A program made the position numbers and the translations under genes. Positions 47,395 to 57,833 of a stretch of 64,000 nt of DNA are shown here, piece by piece. The first letter of the stretch is position 1. Every line of letters starts with the position of its first letter. The notes under the pieces are model-generated. The model worked only from the letters and a program-made list of their open reading frames with translations. It had not been told where the DNA came from and made no database searches. Origin of the DNA: Agrobacterium tumefaciens (lineage in GTDB: Bacteria > Pseudomonadota > Alphaproteobacteria > Rhizobiales > Rhizobiaceae); NCBI RefSeq assembly GCF_005221385.1, contig NZ_CP039903.1:186001-250000 (forward strand), in the 5' to 3' direction.

Positions 47395-48066
47395 ATGATC
47401 GTAGTGGTTGATGAGCGCGAGCTCGTTAAAGACGGCTATACATCTCTATTTGGGCGTGAGGGCATTCCCTCGACCGGGTTCGATCCGGTCGAATTCGGGG
47501 AATGGGTCTCGACGGCAGCGGAAAGCGATCTTGCGGCCGTGGAGGCCTTCTTGATCGGCCAGGGCGACCGGAGCTTCTCTTTGCCGAAGGCGATCAGGGA
47601 TCGCACGACGGCGCCGGTTATTGCGGTCAGCGACCAGCCCTCGCTGGAATCGACGCTGGCACTGTTCGACAGCGGCGTCGACGATGTCGTGCGCAAGCCG
47701 GTTCACCCCCGTGAAATCCTGGCGCGTGCGGCGGCGATCCGTCGCCGGCTGCAGGTCATTTCGAACTTTACCGATGCTGGCCCTATCCGGGTTTTCTCCG
47801 ATGGCCGTGATCCGGAAGTCGGTGGCGAAGTATTTCCCTTGCCGCGCCGTGAGCGCCGCATCCTTGAATATTTGATCGCCAATCGCGGACGCCGCGTCTC
47901 CAAGACGCAGATTTTCAATGCCATTTACGGCATCTTCGATGATGACGTCGAAGAGAATGTCGTCGAAAGCCACATCAGCAAGCTGCGCAAGAAGCTGCGC
48001 AAGAAGCTCGGCTACGATCCGGTCGATTCCAAGCGGTTCCTCGGCTACAGCATTGATTGGCAATGA
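47395..48066 (+). CDS. rem: OmpR-family regulator Rem, activator of late flagellar genes
   Basis: Rem (regulator of exponential-phase motility) links VisN/VisR to flagellar gene transcription in S. meliloti and A. tumefaciens. The 223-residue protein has a degenerate receiver-like N-terminus ([14 protein letters not shown]) and an OmpR-type winged helix ([20 protein letters not shown], then [19 protein letters not shown]). The usual phosphorylated Asp of the receiver is not present at the expected place ([10 protein letters not shown]). The length is that of the family, and the AT-rich upstream region is likely its control site. Confidence 0.93.
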   Translation: MIVVVDERELVKDGYTSLFGREGIPSTGFDPVEFGEWVSTAAESDLAAVEAFLIGQGDRSFSLPKAIRDRTTAPVIAVSDQPSLESTLALFDSGVDDVVRKPVHPREILARAAAIRRRLQVISNFTDAGPIRVFSDGRDPEVGGEVFPLPRRERRILEYLIANRGRRVSKTQIFNAIYGIFDDDVEENVVESHISKLRKKLRKKLGYDPVDSKRFLGYSIDWQ

Positions 48067-48171
48067 TCTTCATTGACCCGCGTGGTCTTTTTCAAACGCG
48101 GTATTTCAGACAGCTTCACGCAAGCCAAACGCTTTACCTTCTCCCTGAAAGATGACCACGAGGGTTTTTGA

Positions 48172-49476
48172 ATGAGTATTTTCGGCACTATGCGAACCGG
48201 TGTGTCCGGCATGAATGCGCAGGCGAACAAGCTGGGCACCGTGGGCGACAACATCGCCAACGCAAGCACCACCGGCTACAAGCGCGCATCGACGTCGTTC
48301 TCCTCGCTCGTTCTGCCCTCCTCGTCGGGCAGCTATGCCTCCGGCGGCGTGCAGTCCAATGTACGCTACAGCATTTCCGAGCAGGGCAACCTCTCCTACA
48401 CCACCTCAAGCACCGATCTTGCCATTCAGGGCAATGGGTTCTTCGTGGTTCAGGATGGTGCAGGCACGCCTTACCTCACACGCGCCGGTTCCTTCGTGAA
48501 GAATGCCGAAGGTTATCTGGAAAACGCAGCGGGCTTCCAGCTGATGGGTTACCCCTACGGCTCCAACCCGCCGGCTGCCGTCGTCAACGGCTTTACTGGT
48601 CTTGAGGCCATCAACGTCAACAATTTCGGTCTGACGGCCTCGCCCTCGACACAGGGCAGCTTCCCGGCCAACCTGAACCGTGACGAAGCAATCGTACCGG
48701 CAGGTTCGCGCCCCATTGACAACGTCGCAACCGCAAAGATCGGCGCAAAAACATCGCTGACGGCATTCGACAGCGGTGGTGCCAAAGTCCTTTACGATTT
48801 CTATTATACGCGCATCGACAATGACACGTCCGGCAACCCGCAATGGGAAGTGTCGGTCTATCGTCAGGATCAGTCGACGAATGGCGGCTTCCCTTACACG
48901 GCAACACCGGCTGCAAATCTGGTGCAGGAGAAGGTAACGCTGGTCTTCGATCCGGCGACCAACAAGCTGAAAACCGGAACCCCTGCATCTCCGACATCCA
49001 TCACCATCGACGATCAGGTCAGCGGCGTAGCGCAGTCGATCAAGATCGATCTGTCCGAGATGACGCAGTTCTCCTCGAAGTTCACGCCCGGCACCGCAAT
49101 CCTGAACGGTAACGGTCCGAGCCAGATCAAGGATGTCGAAATCGGCAAGGACGGTGTGGTGACGGCAGTCTATCAGGATGGTGGCCGCCGCAACATCTAC
49201 CAGCTGGCGCTGGCAACCGTGCCGAGCGTCGACAACCTCAGCCCGCAGAACGGCAACGTCTATCTGCCCAGCAACGAGTCGGGCGTCGTTACCATCGGTT
49301 TCGCGCAGACGGGCAGCTTTGGTTACATCCAGAAGGGTGCACTGGAAGGCTCAAACGTCGATATCGCCAGTGAACTCACCGACATGATTGAATCCCAGCG
49401 TATCTATACCGCGAATTCGAAGGTCTTCCAGACTGGATCGGATTTGATGGACGTCCTGATCAATCTGAAGAGATAG
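48172..49476 (+). CDS. flgE: Flagellar hook protein FlgE
   Basis: FlgE forms the hook. The 434-residue protein has MSIFGTMRTGVSGMNAQANKL and VGDNIANASTTGYKRA at the N-terminus, the hook D1 region with STDLAIQGNGFFVVQDG, and the C-terminal GALEGSNVDIASELTDMIE with QRIYTANSKVFQ. The ribosome site GAGGG is seven to twelve bases before the start. First of the hook-filament unit, 105 bases after rem. Confidence 0.97.
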   Translation: MSIFGTMRTGVSGMNAQANKLGTVGDNIANASTTGYKRASTSFSSLVLPSSSGSYASGGVQSNVRYSISEQGNLSYTTSSTDLAIQGNGFFVVQDGAGTPYLTRAGSFVKNAEGYLENAAGFQLMGYPYGSNPPAAVVNGFTGLEAINVNNFGLTASPSTQGSFPANLNRDEAIVPAGSRPIDNVATAKIGAKTSLTAFDSGGAKVLYDFYYTRIDNDTSGNPQWEVSVYRQDQSTNGGFPYTATPAANLVQEKVTLVFDPATNKLKTGTPASPTSITIDDQVSGVAQSIKIDLSEMTQFSSKFTPGTAILNGNGPSQIKDVEIGKDGVVTAVYQDGGRRNIYQLALATVPSVDNLSPQNGNVYLPSNESGVVTIGFAQTGSFGYIQKGALEGSNVDIASELTDMIESQRIYTANSKVFQTGSDLMDVLINLKR

Positions 49477-49498
49477 TAATTCCTACGAGGACAGATGA

Positions 49499-50992
49499 AT
49501 GTCGCTCACGTCAGCAATGAATACTGCGCAGTCGATTTTCAATAATACAGGTAAGCAGACAGACGTTACTTCGAAGAATATTGCCAATGTCGGCAATGCG
49601 AATTACGTCAAGCGAACCGCCATTCTCGGCACGACCATGGCCGGAGCGAGTATCGTCTCCAATGGCCGTGCCCAGAATGAAAGTCTTCTCAGGCAGACGA
49701 TCTCCAGCGCCTCGCTGGCCACCGGTCAGAACACCGTTCTGACCGGCCTTGAGGAGATGAAGAGCATTTTCGGCGGCAACAATTATGAAAGTTCGCCGTC
49801 TACCTACATGAAGGAATTGCTGAAGAGCCTGAGCGGTTACGCCGCCAAGCCGAGCAATGCTGCCCTTGCGGCGACGGCTGTGACCTCGGCTGCGGATGTC
49901 GCCAGTTCCCTGAACAAGGCGTCTTCCGAATTGCAGGCGATGCGTCTGCGTGCCGACAAGGAAATCTCCCTTCAGGTCGACAAGCTGAACGGCCTGCTTG
50001 CAAAATTCGAGGAAGCCAATAACGAGGTCAAGGCGCAGACGGCGATCGGCGGTGATCCGAGCGACGCCCTTGACCAGCGCGAGACCTTGTTGAAGGACAT
50101 TTCGTCCATCATGGGCATCAATGTCGTCAATCGTCCAAACAACGATGTGGCGCTTTACACCACGGAAGGTGCGACCCTCTTCGAAGTCGTGCCGCGCAAG
50201 GTCACCTTCAAGGCGCAGCCGGGCTACGATGCGACGACCACGGGCAATGCGATCTATGTCGATGGCGTGGCGCTCAAGGCCGGCAACGGCAGCAACACGA
50301 CAGCGGAAGGGTCGCTGCAGGGTCTGATGCAGGTTCGTGACGATCTGGCACCGACCATGCAGAGCCAGCTCGACGAAATCGCTCGCGGCCTGATCACCAT
50401 GTTTGCGGAAAAGCCGATCACGCAGCCGGCACCGCCCGCGACGCCCCTGACGGCGAAACCTGGCCTGTTCACATGGGCGGGAGCAACGGCCACAAGCGAG
50501 ATTCCTGCCGCTGGCGTTATCGTTCCGGGACTCGCTGCCAGCATTAACGTCAACTCCGCGTTAATTATTTCGAAAGGTGGAAACCCGGAATTGTTGCGCG
50601 ACGGCGGCATCAACGGTACCGCTTATATTGTCAATACCACAGCTACGGGCGGCACTGGCTTTTCCGCCCTGATCGACAGCTATGTGACCGCATTCGACGC
50701 GCCCATGAATTTTGCCGCGTCGACACGTATCGATACGAATACCAGCATCTTGAAATACGGCACCAACTCGATGGGTTGGCTCGAACAGGAACGATCCGGT
50801 GCGACTTCGGCGAACGAAGCGAAAAGCGCGCTCTATGAGCGCTCCGCCGCCTCCTATTCGAACAATACGGCGGTTAGCCTGGATGAGGAGCTGTCGCTGC
50901 TCATGGATATCGAGCAGTCTTACAAGGCAGCCACCAAGCTGGTGACCACCGTCGATGAAATGCTCAAGTCCTTGATGGACATGGTGAGGTAA
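49499..50992 (+). CDS. flgK: Hook-filament junction protein FlgK
   Basis: FlgK is the first hook-associated protein. The 497-residue protein opens MSLTSAMNTAQSIFNNTGKQ and DVTSKNIANVGNANYVKR, has GGDPSDALDQRETLLKDIS, and ends EELSLLMDIEQSYKAATKLV and VDEMLKSLMDMVR. These ends are typical. GAGGAC is the ribosome site. It is 22 bases after flgE and three before flgL. Confidence 0.96.
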   Translation: MSLTSAMNTAQSIFNNTGKQTDVTSKNIANVGNANYVKRTAILGTTMAGASIVSNGRAQNESLLRQTISSASLATGQNTVLTGLEEMKSIFGGNNYESSPSTYMKELLKSLSGYAAKPSNAALAATAVTSAADVASSLNKASSELQAMRLRADKEISLQVDKLNGLLAKFEEANNEVKAQTAIGGDPSDALDQRETLLKDISSIMGINVVNRPNNDVALYTTEGATLFEVVPRKVTFKAQPGYDATTTGNAIYVDGVALKAGNGSNTTAEGSLQGLMQVRDDLAPTMQSQLDEIARGLITMFAEKPITQPAPPATPLTAKPGLFTWAGATATSEIPAAGVIVPGLAASINVNSALIISKGGNPELLRDGGINGTAYIVNTTATGGTGFSALIDSYVTAFDAPMNFAASTRIDTNTSILKYGTNSMGWLEQERSGATSANEAKSALYERSAASYSNNTAVSLDEELSLLMDIEQSYKAATKLVTTVDEMLKSLMDMVR

Positions 50993-50995
50993 AAG

Positions 50996-52099
50996 ATGAA
51001 AACGTCATTCATTTCATCGCTGGCGATGCAGAACAGCATGCGCAGCACCATCCTCAAGGCCCAGCTTGAGATGACCAAGCTCAATACCGAACTGACAACG
51101 GGCAAGCACGCGGATCTCGGCGTCACTCTCGGTGCCAATACGGCCCGCAGCCTCGATCTCAATCGGGATGTGGAGCGGATTTCTTCGCTTGTCACGGTCA
51201 ATTCCTTTGCCACGCAACGTCTTGAATCGTCGCAGACGGCATTGGACGGCATGGCAAAGGCCGCCCAGGAAATCCTTGGCGTTCTGGTGCCGAATACGAG
51301 CAGCGCGCAGCCCACGCTTGCCACCGTCAACCAGAAAATTACCAATGCGCTCAACAATTTCACCAGCTTCGCGAACACTGCTGTCGATGGCGAATATCTG
51401 TTTTCCGGTACGAATACGGATGTGAAGCCGGTCGATGACTATTTCGCCGATGGTTCGACGCTGAAGACCGCTTATAATGATGAGCTGAACCATTTCATGG
51501 CGACGCAGACGCCGCCGGTGGGAAGCATCGCCAACCTGTCCAAGGATCAGGTCAACGCCTTCATGACCCATATGGAAGGTGTATTCAACGGCACGACGAC
51601 GGTCACCAACCCGCCGCACAGCAGTCTCACCACCGGTCAGAACGTTGATTTCTGGACGACGTTCGGCTCCAAGGCCAGCGACACCAACATGACGAGCCGG
51701 ATCAGCCAGAACGAAGTGATCGAGACATCGACCAACAGTAATTCGCAGGGCATGCGTTATTTCGCGATGACGGCAATGACGGCGATGACCTTCCTCGACG
51801 ACAAGGTTCCGAGCGATGTCCGTGAAGCTGTCGCCACCCGCGCGGTTACGACTATCGGTACCGCGATCGACGGTTTGAACCAGCAGGCCAGCGGCCTCGG
51901 CCTCTCGCAGGAACGCGTCAAAAAGTCGAACGACTCTTTGGCCGCGCAGAAGAAGATCATCGAGACGCATCTGCTGGATATCGAAGGTATCGATACCTAC
52001 GAAGCGAAGACCCGTCTCGACCTGCTGCAGCAGCAGATCGAAATCGCCTACAGCCTGACGTCGCGTCTGCAAAAAATGAGTCTGGTGAACTACCTCTGA
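50996..52099 (+). CDS. flgL: Hook-filament junction protein FlgL
   Basis: FlgL is the second junction protein. The 367-residue protein has the flagellin-like N-terminus MKTSFISSLAMQNSMRSTIL and AQLEMTKLNTELTTGKHADLG, a NTDVKPVDDYF segment typical of FlgL, and a C-terminal helical region ending QLEIAYSLTSRLQ-like QIEIAYSLTSRLQKMSLVNYL. It is three bases after flgK. FliD is not seen in the window, consistent with rhizobial filaments. Confidence 0.95.
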   Translation: MKTSFISSLAMQNSMRSTILKAQLEMTKLNTELTTGKHADLGVTLGANTARSLDLNRDVERISSLVTVNSFATQRLESSQTALDGMAKAAQEILGVLVPNTSSAQPTLATVNQKITNALNNFTSFANTAVDGEYLFSGTNTDVKPVDDYFADGSTLKTAYNDELNHFMATQTPPVGSIANLSKDQVNAFMTHMEGVFNGTTTVTNPPHSSLTTGQNVDFWTTFGSKASDTNMTSRISQNEVIETSTNSNSQGMRYFAMTAMTAMTFLDDKVPSDVREAVATRAVTTIGTAIDGLNQQASGLGLSQERVKKSNDSLAAQKKIIETHLLDIEGIDTYEAKTRLDLLQQQIEIAYSLTSRLQKMSLVNYL

Positions 52100-52133
52100 T
52101 GAACAGGGGTGGCGGCAGATAAAGGATACATGA

Positions 52134-52478
52134 ATGTACCAGTTTTCCTACGCCGAAATCATGGAGGATGGTGTCGCAGACGCGAAGGATCGCGAGCGGC
52201 AGGCGTTGACCAAATCGATCGAACTGCTTGTGGAGGCAAAGGATTCGTCTTCCCAACGCCATACGATCGAAGCACTTTTTTACACTCGGCGGGTCTGGAT
52301 CCGCTTCATTGAGGACCTCAAGCAGCCGGATAACCAGCTGGCTATGGAACTGAGGGCCAATCTGATCTCGATCGCGATCTGGATTTTGAAAGAGTGCGAA
52401 CTGATCCGGAAACGTCAGTCGACGAATTTCCAGGGCATAATTGACGTGACAACCATCATCAGGGATGGACTGAAATGA
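52134..52478 (+). CDS. flaF: Flagellin regulator FlaF
   Basis: FlaF is a small alphaproteobacterial protein needed for flagellin export/synthesis; in Caulobacter FlaF and FlbT act in opposite ways on flagellin mRNA. The 114-residue protein is helical, with the core [34 protein letters not shown] and a Lys/Arg rich end. It overlaps flbT by four bases, the usual flaF-flbT pair. Confidence 0.93.
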   Translation: MYQFSYAEIMEDGVADAKDRERQALTKSIELLVEAKDSSSQRHTIEALFYTRRVWIRFIEDLKQPDNQLAMELRANLISIAIWILKECELIRKRQSTNFQGIIDVTTIIRDGLK

Positions 52479-52924
52479 AAAGTACACTTCGAATCTCGCT
52501 GAAATCGGGCGAAAAGATTTTCATCAACGGTGCAGTTTTGCGGGTGGATCGCAAGGTGGCGCTCGAATTCCTGAACGATGTCACGTTCCTGCTTGAAAAC
52601 CACGTTTTGCAGCCGGAGCAGGCGACGACGCCGCTGAGGCAGCTTTATTTCATCGCGCAGATGATCCTCATCAACCCGGAAGGGCGCGAACAGTCTACGA
52701 ACATGTTCCGCAAGTCCGTCAGCATGCTGCTGAACTGCTTCCAGCATGATGAGATATTGGCGGAACTCAAGCGGATCGACGGGCTGGTTGCCTCGGGCAA
52801 GGCCTTCGAAGCGCTGAAGGCCATTCGCGGTCTTTATCCGACCGAGGAAAAAATCCTCAACAATCAGGAAATGACCCCCGCAACGATCGAACAGATTCGC
52901 AAGGAGATCGCACCATGGCGGTAG
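52475..52924 (+). CDS. flbT: Flagellin mRNA regulator FlbT
   Basis: FlbT binds the 5' leader of flagellin mRNA in Caulobacter and limits its stability/translation; in other Alphaproteobacteria it can activate. The 149-residue protein has the FlbT N-terminal [21 protein letters not shown] and the [17 protein letters not shown] segment. It overlaps flaF by four bases and flgD by ten. The leader hairpins before flaA, flaB and flaC are the obvious candidate targets. Confidence 0.93.
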   Translation: MKSTLRISLKSGEKIFINGAVLRVDRKVALEFLNDVTFLLENHVLQPEQATTPLRQLYFIAQMILINPEGREQSTNMFRKSVSMLLNCFQHDEILAELKRIDGLVASGKAFEALKAIRGLYPTEEKILNNQEMTPATIEQIRKEIAPWR

Positions 52925-53385
52925 ATGCAGTCAACTCGGCAGCCTCTAACCCCTGGGCCAATGCCGGGGCGAGCAGCAATGACAAGAACGCAGCTTCGCT
53001 GAACTACGACAGCTTTCTGAAGCTCCTCATCGCCCAGATGAAGAATCAGGATCCGACCAGCCCGATGGATGCCGGTCAGCAGATGTCGCAGCTGGCAAGC
53101 TTCTCGCAGGTTGAGCAGACGATCAAGACCAACACCCATCTGAAGAGCATGCTGCAGGCCGAAGCCCTGACACGCGCTTCCGATCTGGTCGGCAAGACGG
53201 TCAAGAGCGCCGACGACAAGGTCACCGGTGTGGTGAAGGAAGTCGAAGTCTATTCGGACGGCGTTGTCGCCATTACCGAAGCTGGTGACAAAGTGCTGCT
53301 GCAGGCCGGTGTGAGCTTCTCGAACGGTCCGATCGCGACTACACCTGATAGCGATACCGATTCGGATAAGCCTGCCGATTCGTGA
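52915..53385 (+). CDS. flgD: Hook-capping scaffold protein FlgD (short form)
   Basis: FlgD forms the hook cap during assembly. The 156-residue protein has the family N-terminal region ending [21 protein letters not shown] and [11 protein letters not shown]. It is much shorter than enterobacterial FlgD (231) and lacks the C-terminal Fn3/tudor-like domains, except for a short [16 protein letters not shown] segment. The ATG lies ten bases inside flbT. Confidence 0.94.
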   Translation: MAVDAVNSAASNPWANAGASSNDKNAASLNYDSFLKLLIAQMKNQDPTSPMDAGQQMSQLASFSQVEQTIKTNTHLKSMLQAEALTRASDLVGKTVKSADDKVTGVVKEVEVYSDGVVAITEAGDKVLLQAGVSFSNGPIATTPDSDTDSDKPADS

Positions 53386-53391
53386 TAGTGT

Positions 53392-53415
53392 AGGGGCGGT
53401 ATGATGCCGCCCTTC
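53392..53415 (+). promoter_or_regulatory. Hairpin between flgD and fliQ
   Basis: A stem GGGGCGG / CCGCCC with a short loop seven bases after the flgD stop, followed by TTCTG. The T run is too short for a strong terminator; it may attenuate or stabilise mRNA. Confidence 0.4.
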
Positions 53416-53434
53416 TGAAATAAAGGATGCGACG

Positions 53435-53701
53435 ATGAACGAGGCCGATGCGCTTGATATCATGCAGGCAGCAGTCTGGACTGTTCTCGTCGCCGCCGGT
53501 CCGGCCGTTCTGGCCGCCATGATCGTCGGTGTCGCCATTGCCTTCATACAGGCCCTGACCCAGGTTCAGGAAATGACGCTGACGTTTGTTCCTAAAATCG
53601 TGACGATCATGCTCGTCCTTGGCATTGCCGCCCCCTTTGTGGGTGCGCAGATCGGCCTTTTTTCCAATCTCGTATTTTCGCGCATCCAGTCCGGCTTCTG
53701 A
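53435..53701 (+). CDS. fliQ: Flagellar export gate protein FliQ
   Basis: FliQ is an export-gate subunit with two membrane helices. The 88-residue protein has AVWTVLVAAGPAVLAAMIVG, then IALTQIQE-like FIQALTQVQEMTLTFVPKI, and the second helix. Length and pattern are the family's. The ribosome site AAGGA lies seven bases upstream. Confidence 0.97.
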   Translation: MNEADALDIMQAAVWTVLVAAGPAVLAAMIVGVAIAFIQALTQVQEMTLTFVPKIVTIMLVLGIAAPFVGAQIGLFSNLVFSRIQSGF

Positions 53702-53760
53702 CATCTGAGCGCTGCGGATGCCACCCTCGCGCAAGCTTCAGCGACTAGGGATAGGCTGAA

Positions 53761-53801
53761 GCATCGGACCGAATTGCGCGCGCAATTTCGAAAAGCCGGT
53801 G
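53761..53801. repeat. Short palindromic repeat, copy 2
   Basis: It contains a perfect 14-base palindrome ATTGCGCGCGCAAT (53773-53786) within GCATCGG and GCCGGTG arms. It lies in the 158-base gap between fliQ and flhA, shares the GCATCGG lead with the copy at 15027, and may belong to a dispersed family. Confidence 0.4.
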
Positions 53802-53859
53802 TCGCGAACCGTGCGGCGGCTTTTCCGTCGCCCTTCTCATGAAGAGACAGGACGATTTT

Positions 53860-55947
53860 ATGGCGCAACCACCAGTCATCTCCTTGCCCAAGGTAAGTCC
53901 GAGCATGCGGGACGTCGGTTTCGCGCTGGGCATCGTGGCAATCCTTTGCGTTCTGTTTCTGCCCATTCCAGTCGTTATGGTGGATATCGGGCTTGCGTTT
54001 TCGATAGCGCTTTCAGTTCTCATCCTCATGGTGGCGCTCTGGATCCAGCGTCCGCTGGATTTCTCGTCGTTTCCGACCGTGCTGCTGATCGCGACCATGA
54101 TCCGCCTGTCGCTGAACATTGCGACAACGCGTGTCATCCTTTCGCACGGTAATGAGGGGCCGACGGCGGCGGGCGGCGTGATTGCGGGTTTCTCCAGCCT
54201 CGTCATGTCCGGCGACTTCGTCATCGGTCTGATCGTCTTTCTGATCTTGATCACGGTCAACTTCATCGTCATCACCAAGGGCGCCACTCGTATCGCTGAA
54301 GTCGGTGCCCGCTTCACGCTGGATGCCATTCCCGGCAAACAGATGTCGATCGACGCGGATTTGTCCGCCGGCATTATCGATGAAAAGGAAGCACAGCGCC
54401 GTCGCCGCGAACTGGAAGAGGAAAGCTCCTTCTTCGGTTCGATGGACGGTGCCTCGAAATTCGTCCGCGGCGATGCGATCGCCGGTCTGATCATCACCGC
54501 AATCAATGTCTTTGGCGGCATCATCATCGGTTACTTCCGCCACGGCATGCCGATCGGCGAGGCGGCGGATGTTTTCGTCAAGCTTTCGGTCGGCGACGGT
54601 ATCGTTTCGCAGATCCCGGCGCTTATCGTGTCGCTGGCGGCCGGCCTTCTGGTGTCGCGCGGCGGCACCGCCGGCTCGACGGATCAGGCGGTCGTCAATC
54701 AGCTGAGCGGCTATCCCCGCGCTTTGATGGTTTCAGCCATGCTGATGGGCTTGCTGGCGGTTATGCCGGGTCTTCCCTTCCTGCCCTTCATCTTCCTTGG
54801 CGGCATCATGGCCTTCGGCAGCTGGTATATTCCGCGCCAGGCCGAAGCTGAAAACGCTCTCCGCCGTCAGGAGGAGGAGAACAAGGTTCTCCAGACTACC
54901 GAAGCGGAAAAGGATTCGGTCAAGCAGGTGCTGAAAACCGCCGAGATCGAACTGGCGCTCGGCAAGCAGGTGTCGACCCGCCTTCTCGGCGCGCATCAGG
55001 AGCTGGCCTTCCGCGTCGGCAAGATGCGCAAGAAATTTGCGACCCAATACGGCTTCGTCGTGCCGGAGATCAAGGTCTCCGACGACATCATGATCCCGGA
55101 AAAGGCCTATCAGATCCGCGTCCATGGCACGACCATCGCGTCGAGCAACCTGCGTGTCGGCGATGTTCTCGTGGTGACCGGGGCAGGGCGCAAGCCGAGC
55201 ATTCCCGGCGACGAAATCCGCGAACCCGCCTTCGGCATGCCTGCCGTCTCGATCCTCGAAACCTTCACCGAAGATTTGAAACGCGAAGGCTTCCACCCGA
55301 TCGACAATGTCTCTGTCGTGCTGACGCATCTGAGCGAAGTCATCCGCAACAACCTGCCGCAGCTCCTGTCGTATAAGGACGTCAAAATCCTGATCGACAG
55401 GCTTGATCCGGAATACAAGAAGCTGGCCGACGAAATCTGCTCGTCGCACATGTCCTATTCCGGCCTGCAGGCGGTTCTGAAACTGCTGCTTGCCGAACGC
55501 GTATCGATCCGCAACCTGCATCTCATTCTGGAAGCGGTCGCCGAACTCGCACCCCATGTGCGCAAGACGGAACAGATCGTCGAACATGTGCGGGTGCGCA
55601 TGTCGCAGCAGCTCTGCGGCGATCTCGCCGACAACGGCGTGCTGCGCGTCCTGCGCCTCGGCAACAAGTGGGACATGGTCTTCCATCAGGCGCTCAAGCG
55701 CGATCAGAAGGGCGAAATCGTCGAATTCGATATTGATCCGCGCCATCTCGAAGAGTTTTCCGAGCAGGCTTCGAAAGTTATCCGTGAATTCATGGATCGC
55801 GGACTGCCCTTTGTCCTTGTAACCTCGCCGGAAACGCGGTCCTATGTGCGCATGATTATCGAGCGACTCTTTGCGACCCTGCCGGTTCTTTCACATGTGG
55901 AACTGGCCAAGGGTCTGGAGATCAAGATCCTAGGCGCCATTTCATGA
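53860..55947 (+). CDS. flhA: Flagellar export apparatus protein FlhA
   Basis: FlhA is the large export-apparatus protein; its cytoplasmic domain forms a nine-membered ring that binds chaperone-substrate complexes. The 695-residue protein has eight membrane helices in the first half, the FHIPEP-family segment [25 protein letters not shown] motif (cytoplasmic loop), and a large C-terminal domain. The ATG at 53860 is preferred over 53839 because AGGA precedes it. It overlaps fliR by four bases. Confidence 0.97.
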   Translation: MAQPPVISLPKVSPSMRDVGFALGIVAILCVLFLPIPVVMVDIGLAFSIALSVLILMVALWIQRPLDFSSFPTVLLIATMIRLSLNIATTRVILSHGNEGPTAAGGVIAGFSSLVMSGDFVIGLIVFLILITVNFIVITKGATRIAEVGARFTLDAIPGKQMSIDADLSAGIIDEKEAQRRRRELEEESSFFGSMDGASKFVRGDAIAGLIITAINVFGGIIIGYFRHGMPIGEAADVFVKLSVGDGIVSQIPALIVSLAAGLLVSRGGTAGSTDQAVVNQLSGYPRALMVSAMLMGLLAVMPGLPFLPFIFLGGIMAFGSWYIPRQAEAENALRRQEEENKVLQTTEAEKDSVKQVLKTAEIELALGKQVSTRLLGAHQELAFRVGKMRKKFATQYGFVVPEIKVSDDIMIPEKAYQIRVHGTTIASSNLRVGDVLVVTGAGRKPSIPGDEIREPAFGMPAVSILETFTEDLKREGFHPIDNVSVVLTHLSEVIRNNLPQLLSYKDVKILIDRLDPEYKKLADEICSSHMSYSGLQAVLKLLLAERVSIRNLHLILEAVAELAPHVRKTEQIVEHVRVRMSQQLCGDLADNGVLRVLRLGNKWDMVFHQALKRDQKGEIVEFDIDPRHLEEFSEQASKVIREFMDRGLPFVLVTSPETRSYVRMIIERLFATLPVLSHVELAKGLEIKILGAIS

Positions 55948-56699
55948 TAACCGACCCGCAAGGGACAATTATCGCATTGTTCCTTGCCATTTGCCGTATC
56001 GGCGCCTGTTTCATGACAATGCCGGGCTTTTCCAGCTCGCGCATTTCACCGCAGATCCGCATGCTGCTGTGTGTTGCGGTGTCCATGGCGCTTCTGCCGG
56101 TGCTGTGGGATACGATCTATCCGAAAGTCTCCGGCGCAAGCCAGGGCACGGTCGTCGGCCTCATCTTCACCGAGATCGTCATCGGTTCGATGTATGGCCT
56201 GATCGCACGCTTTTATACGCTCGGTTTCCAGTTTACCGGTGCGCTCATCGGCGCTTCCATCGGTCTCAGCGCGCCCGGCGGTGCTGACGTCATCGAAGAG
56301 GTGCAGGAAAACCAGATATCCAACTTCATCACCTTCGGTGGTCTGCTGGTGCTGTTCATGCTGGATTTCCACCATATCGTTTTGAAAGCGCTGGTTGATT
56401 CCTATACCGCCACGCCGGTCGGGGCGCTTATCAGTGGCCAGAAGATGCTGATCACACTCACCGATACGCTGCGGGCGTCGTTCTCCATCATGCTGCGGCT
56501 TGCCAGCCCCTTTGTGATTTACGGCCTGATGTTCAACGTTGCCGTCGGTCTCATCAATAAGCTGGCACCGCAGATTCCGGTTTATTTCATCTCGACGCCT
56601 TTCGTTCTGGCGGGCGGTCTTTTCATGCTTTACCTTTCGGTCGCGGCCCTCATCCGTCAGTTCGTGGATGGTTTTGGCCCGGTCTTCATCGGTTTTTGA
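55944..56699 (+). CDS. fliR: Flagellar export gate protein FliR
   Basis: FliR completes the FliPQR gate. The 251-residue protein has six to seven membrane helices with [40 protein letters not shown] and [21 protein letters not shown] [14 protein letters not shown]. Family length. It overlaps flhA by four bases and is followed 13 bases later by a small helical gene. Confidence 0.96.
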   Translation: MITDPQGTIIALFLAICRIGACFMTMPGFSSSRISPQIRMLLCVAVSMALLPVLWDTIYPKVSGASQGTVVGLIFTEIVIGSMYGLIARFYTLGFQFTGALIGASIGLSAPGGADVIEEVQENQISNFITFGGLLVLFMLDFHHIVLKALVDSYTATPVGALISGQKMLITLTDTLRASFSIMLRLASPFVIYGLMFNVAVGLINKLAPQIPVYFISTPFVLAGGLFMLYLSVAALIRQFVDGFGPVFIGF

Positions 56700-56712
56700 T
56701 CTGGAGAAACCC

Positions 56713-57132
56713 ATGGCTTCAGACAAGCGGTCGGCAAAACTCAAGCGTCTGGTAACGGTCCAGCGCCACATGGAAAAAATGGCCGAGGTGGAGCTGGCCG
56801 ATACCACCCGCGTGCGTACCGAAGTGGCGCAATCCATGGACAACGTTCTGGAAGCCATGAGTTCCATGGAGCCGGTGCATCAGACGTTTTCCAGACATTA
56901 TTCGGATCGTTACGGCCGCCTTGTGGTCAAGGATCGCCAGCTTGCCGGCGTGCAGCAATTGCAGGAAAACAAGGTGCTGAAGGAAAAGACCAAGGCCGAC
57001 CGGCTTGAGGACAGAATGCACCTTGCCCGCGATCTCGAGGATCGCGAGGCCGACGACAATGCAATCTATGATCTGCTTGAAATGACAAACGCATCCCGGA
57101 CACCAGCCTCCAGCAAGGTTGGCGATCCATAG
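56713..57132 (+). CDS. Small charged helical protein, FliJ candidate
   Basis: A 139-residue protein rich in Lys, Arg, Glu and Leu, nearly all predicted helical, with no membrane segment. The start MASDKRSAKL at 56713 has GGAGA upstream; a longer frame is without coding character. Length and composition fit FliJ (about 147), whose place in the window is not otherwise filled. It follows fliR by 13 bases. The identification is by size, position and coiled-coil nature only. Confidence 0.65.
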   Translation: MASDKRSAKLKRLVTVQRHMEKMAEVELADTTRVRTEVAQSMDNVLEAMSSMEPVHQTFSRHYSDRYGRLVVKDRQLAGVQQLQENKVLKEKTKADRLEDRMHLARDLEDREADDNAIYDLLEMTNASRTPASSKVGDP

Positions 57133-57246
57133 TCCGTTCCATTGTTGCATCGCGGGCGTTCGAAAGACGTCTCCGGCGATGTTTCTTGATTGAACGGACG
57201 CGTCGGCTTTCCATGCCACACGTTCGTCAGCTCGGGAGATCGGGAC

Positions 57247-57804
57247 GTGGCGATATCGGTTATAAGTGATCTGGTGATGGATGTGGTGCGCGCTGCGGAC
57301 CCCCAGGAAGTACAGATCGCCCAGGAAAAGCTGAAGGCGAACAAGGCGGCTTTTGCCGCAACCAGCCTTGCAGATGCGGGCAAGGGCTTTGGCGCCGCCG
57401 TCGATATGCTGGATGGCGCCTCCTCGAAGGCGGGCCTTGGCGACACCAATATTCGCTCGGCGCGCACGGAGATTCCCGAAACCTACCGCAAATATGAAGC
57501 CTCGGTTCTCCAGACCTTCGTTGCCAACATGCTGCCGAAAGACAGCGAGGAAGTTTATGGCAAGGGTAATGCCGGCGAGATCTGGAAAAGCATGATGGCG
57601 GAACAGTTCGCCGACACGATCTCCAGAAATGGCGGCGTCGGCATTGCGGAACAGGCCTACAAGGATGCGTTGAGGAAAGCCGAAAGCAAAGGCATTACCG
57701 ACGTATCGATGAATGAAAAAGACCATAATGCTGCAATTCGGATGGTGGCGGAGTTCGAGCGGCAGGTCCTCGGCGTTTCAAATGATAAAACGGACGAGGC
57801 TTGA
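57247..57804 (+). CDS. flgJ: Rod-binding protein, FlgJ-N/CheL type without muramidase domain
   Basis: A 185-residue protein with the rod-binding signature YEASVLQTFVANMLPKDSE and the following SMMAEQFADTIS helix. E. coli FlgJ carries a C-terminal muramidase; this one does not. The GTG at 57247 has GGGAG upstream. It probably promotes rod formation, with the transglycosylase at 46534 supplying the hydrolase. CheL is an alternative name for the short alphaproteobacterial form. Confidence 0.88.
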   Translation: MAISVISDLVMDVVRAADPQEVQIAQEKLKANKAAFAATSLADAGKGFGAAVDMLDGASSKAGLGDTNIRSARTEIPETYRKYEASVLQTFVANMLPKDSEEVYGKGNAGEIWKSMMAEQFADTISRNGGVGIAEQAYKDALRKAESKGITDVSMNEKDHNAAIRMVAEFERQVLGVSNDKTDEA

Positions 57805-57833
57805 GAATGAAAAACCTTAACGAGGAGACAAGC

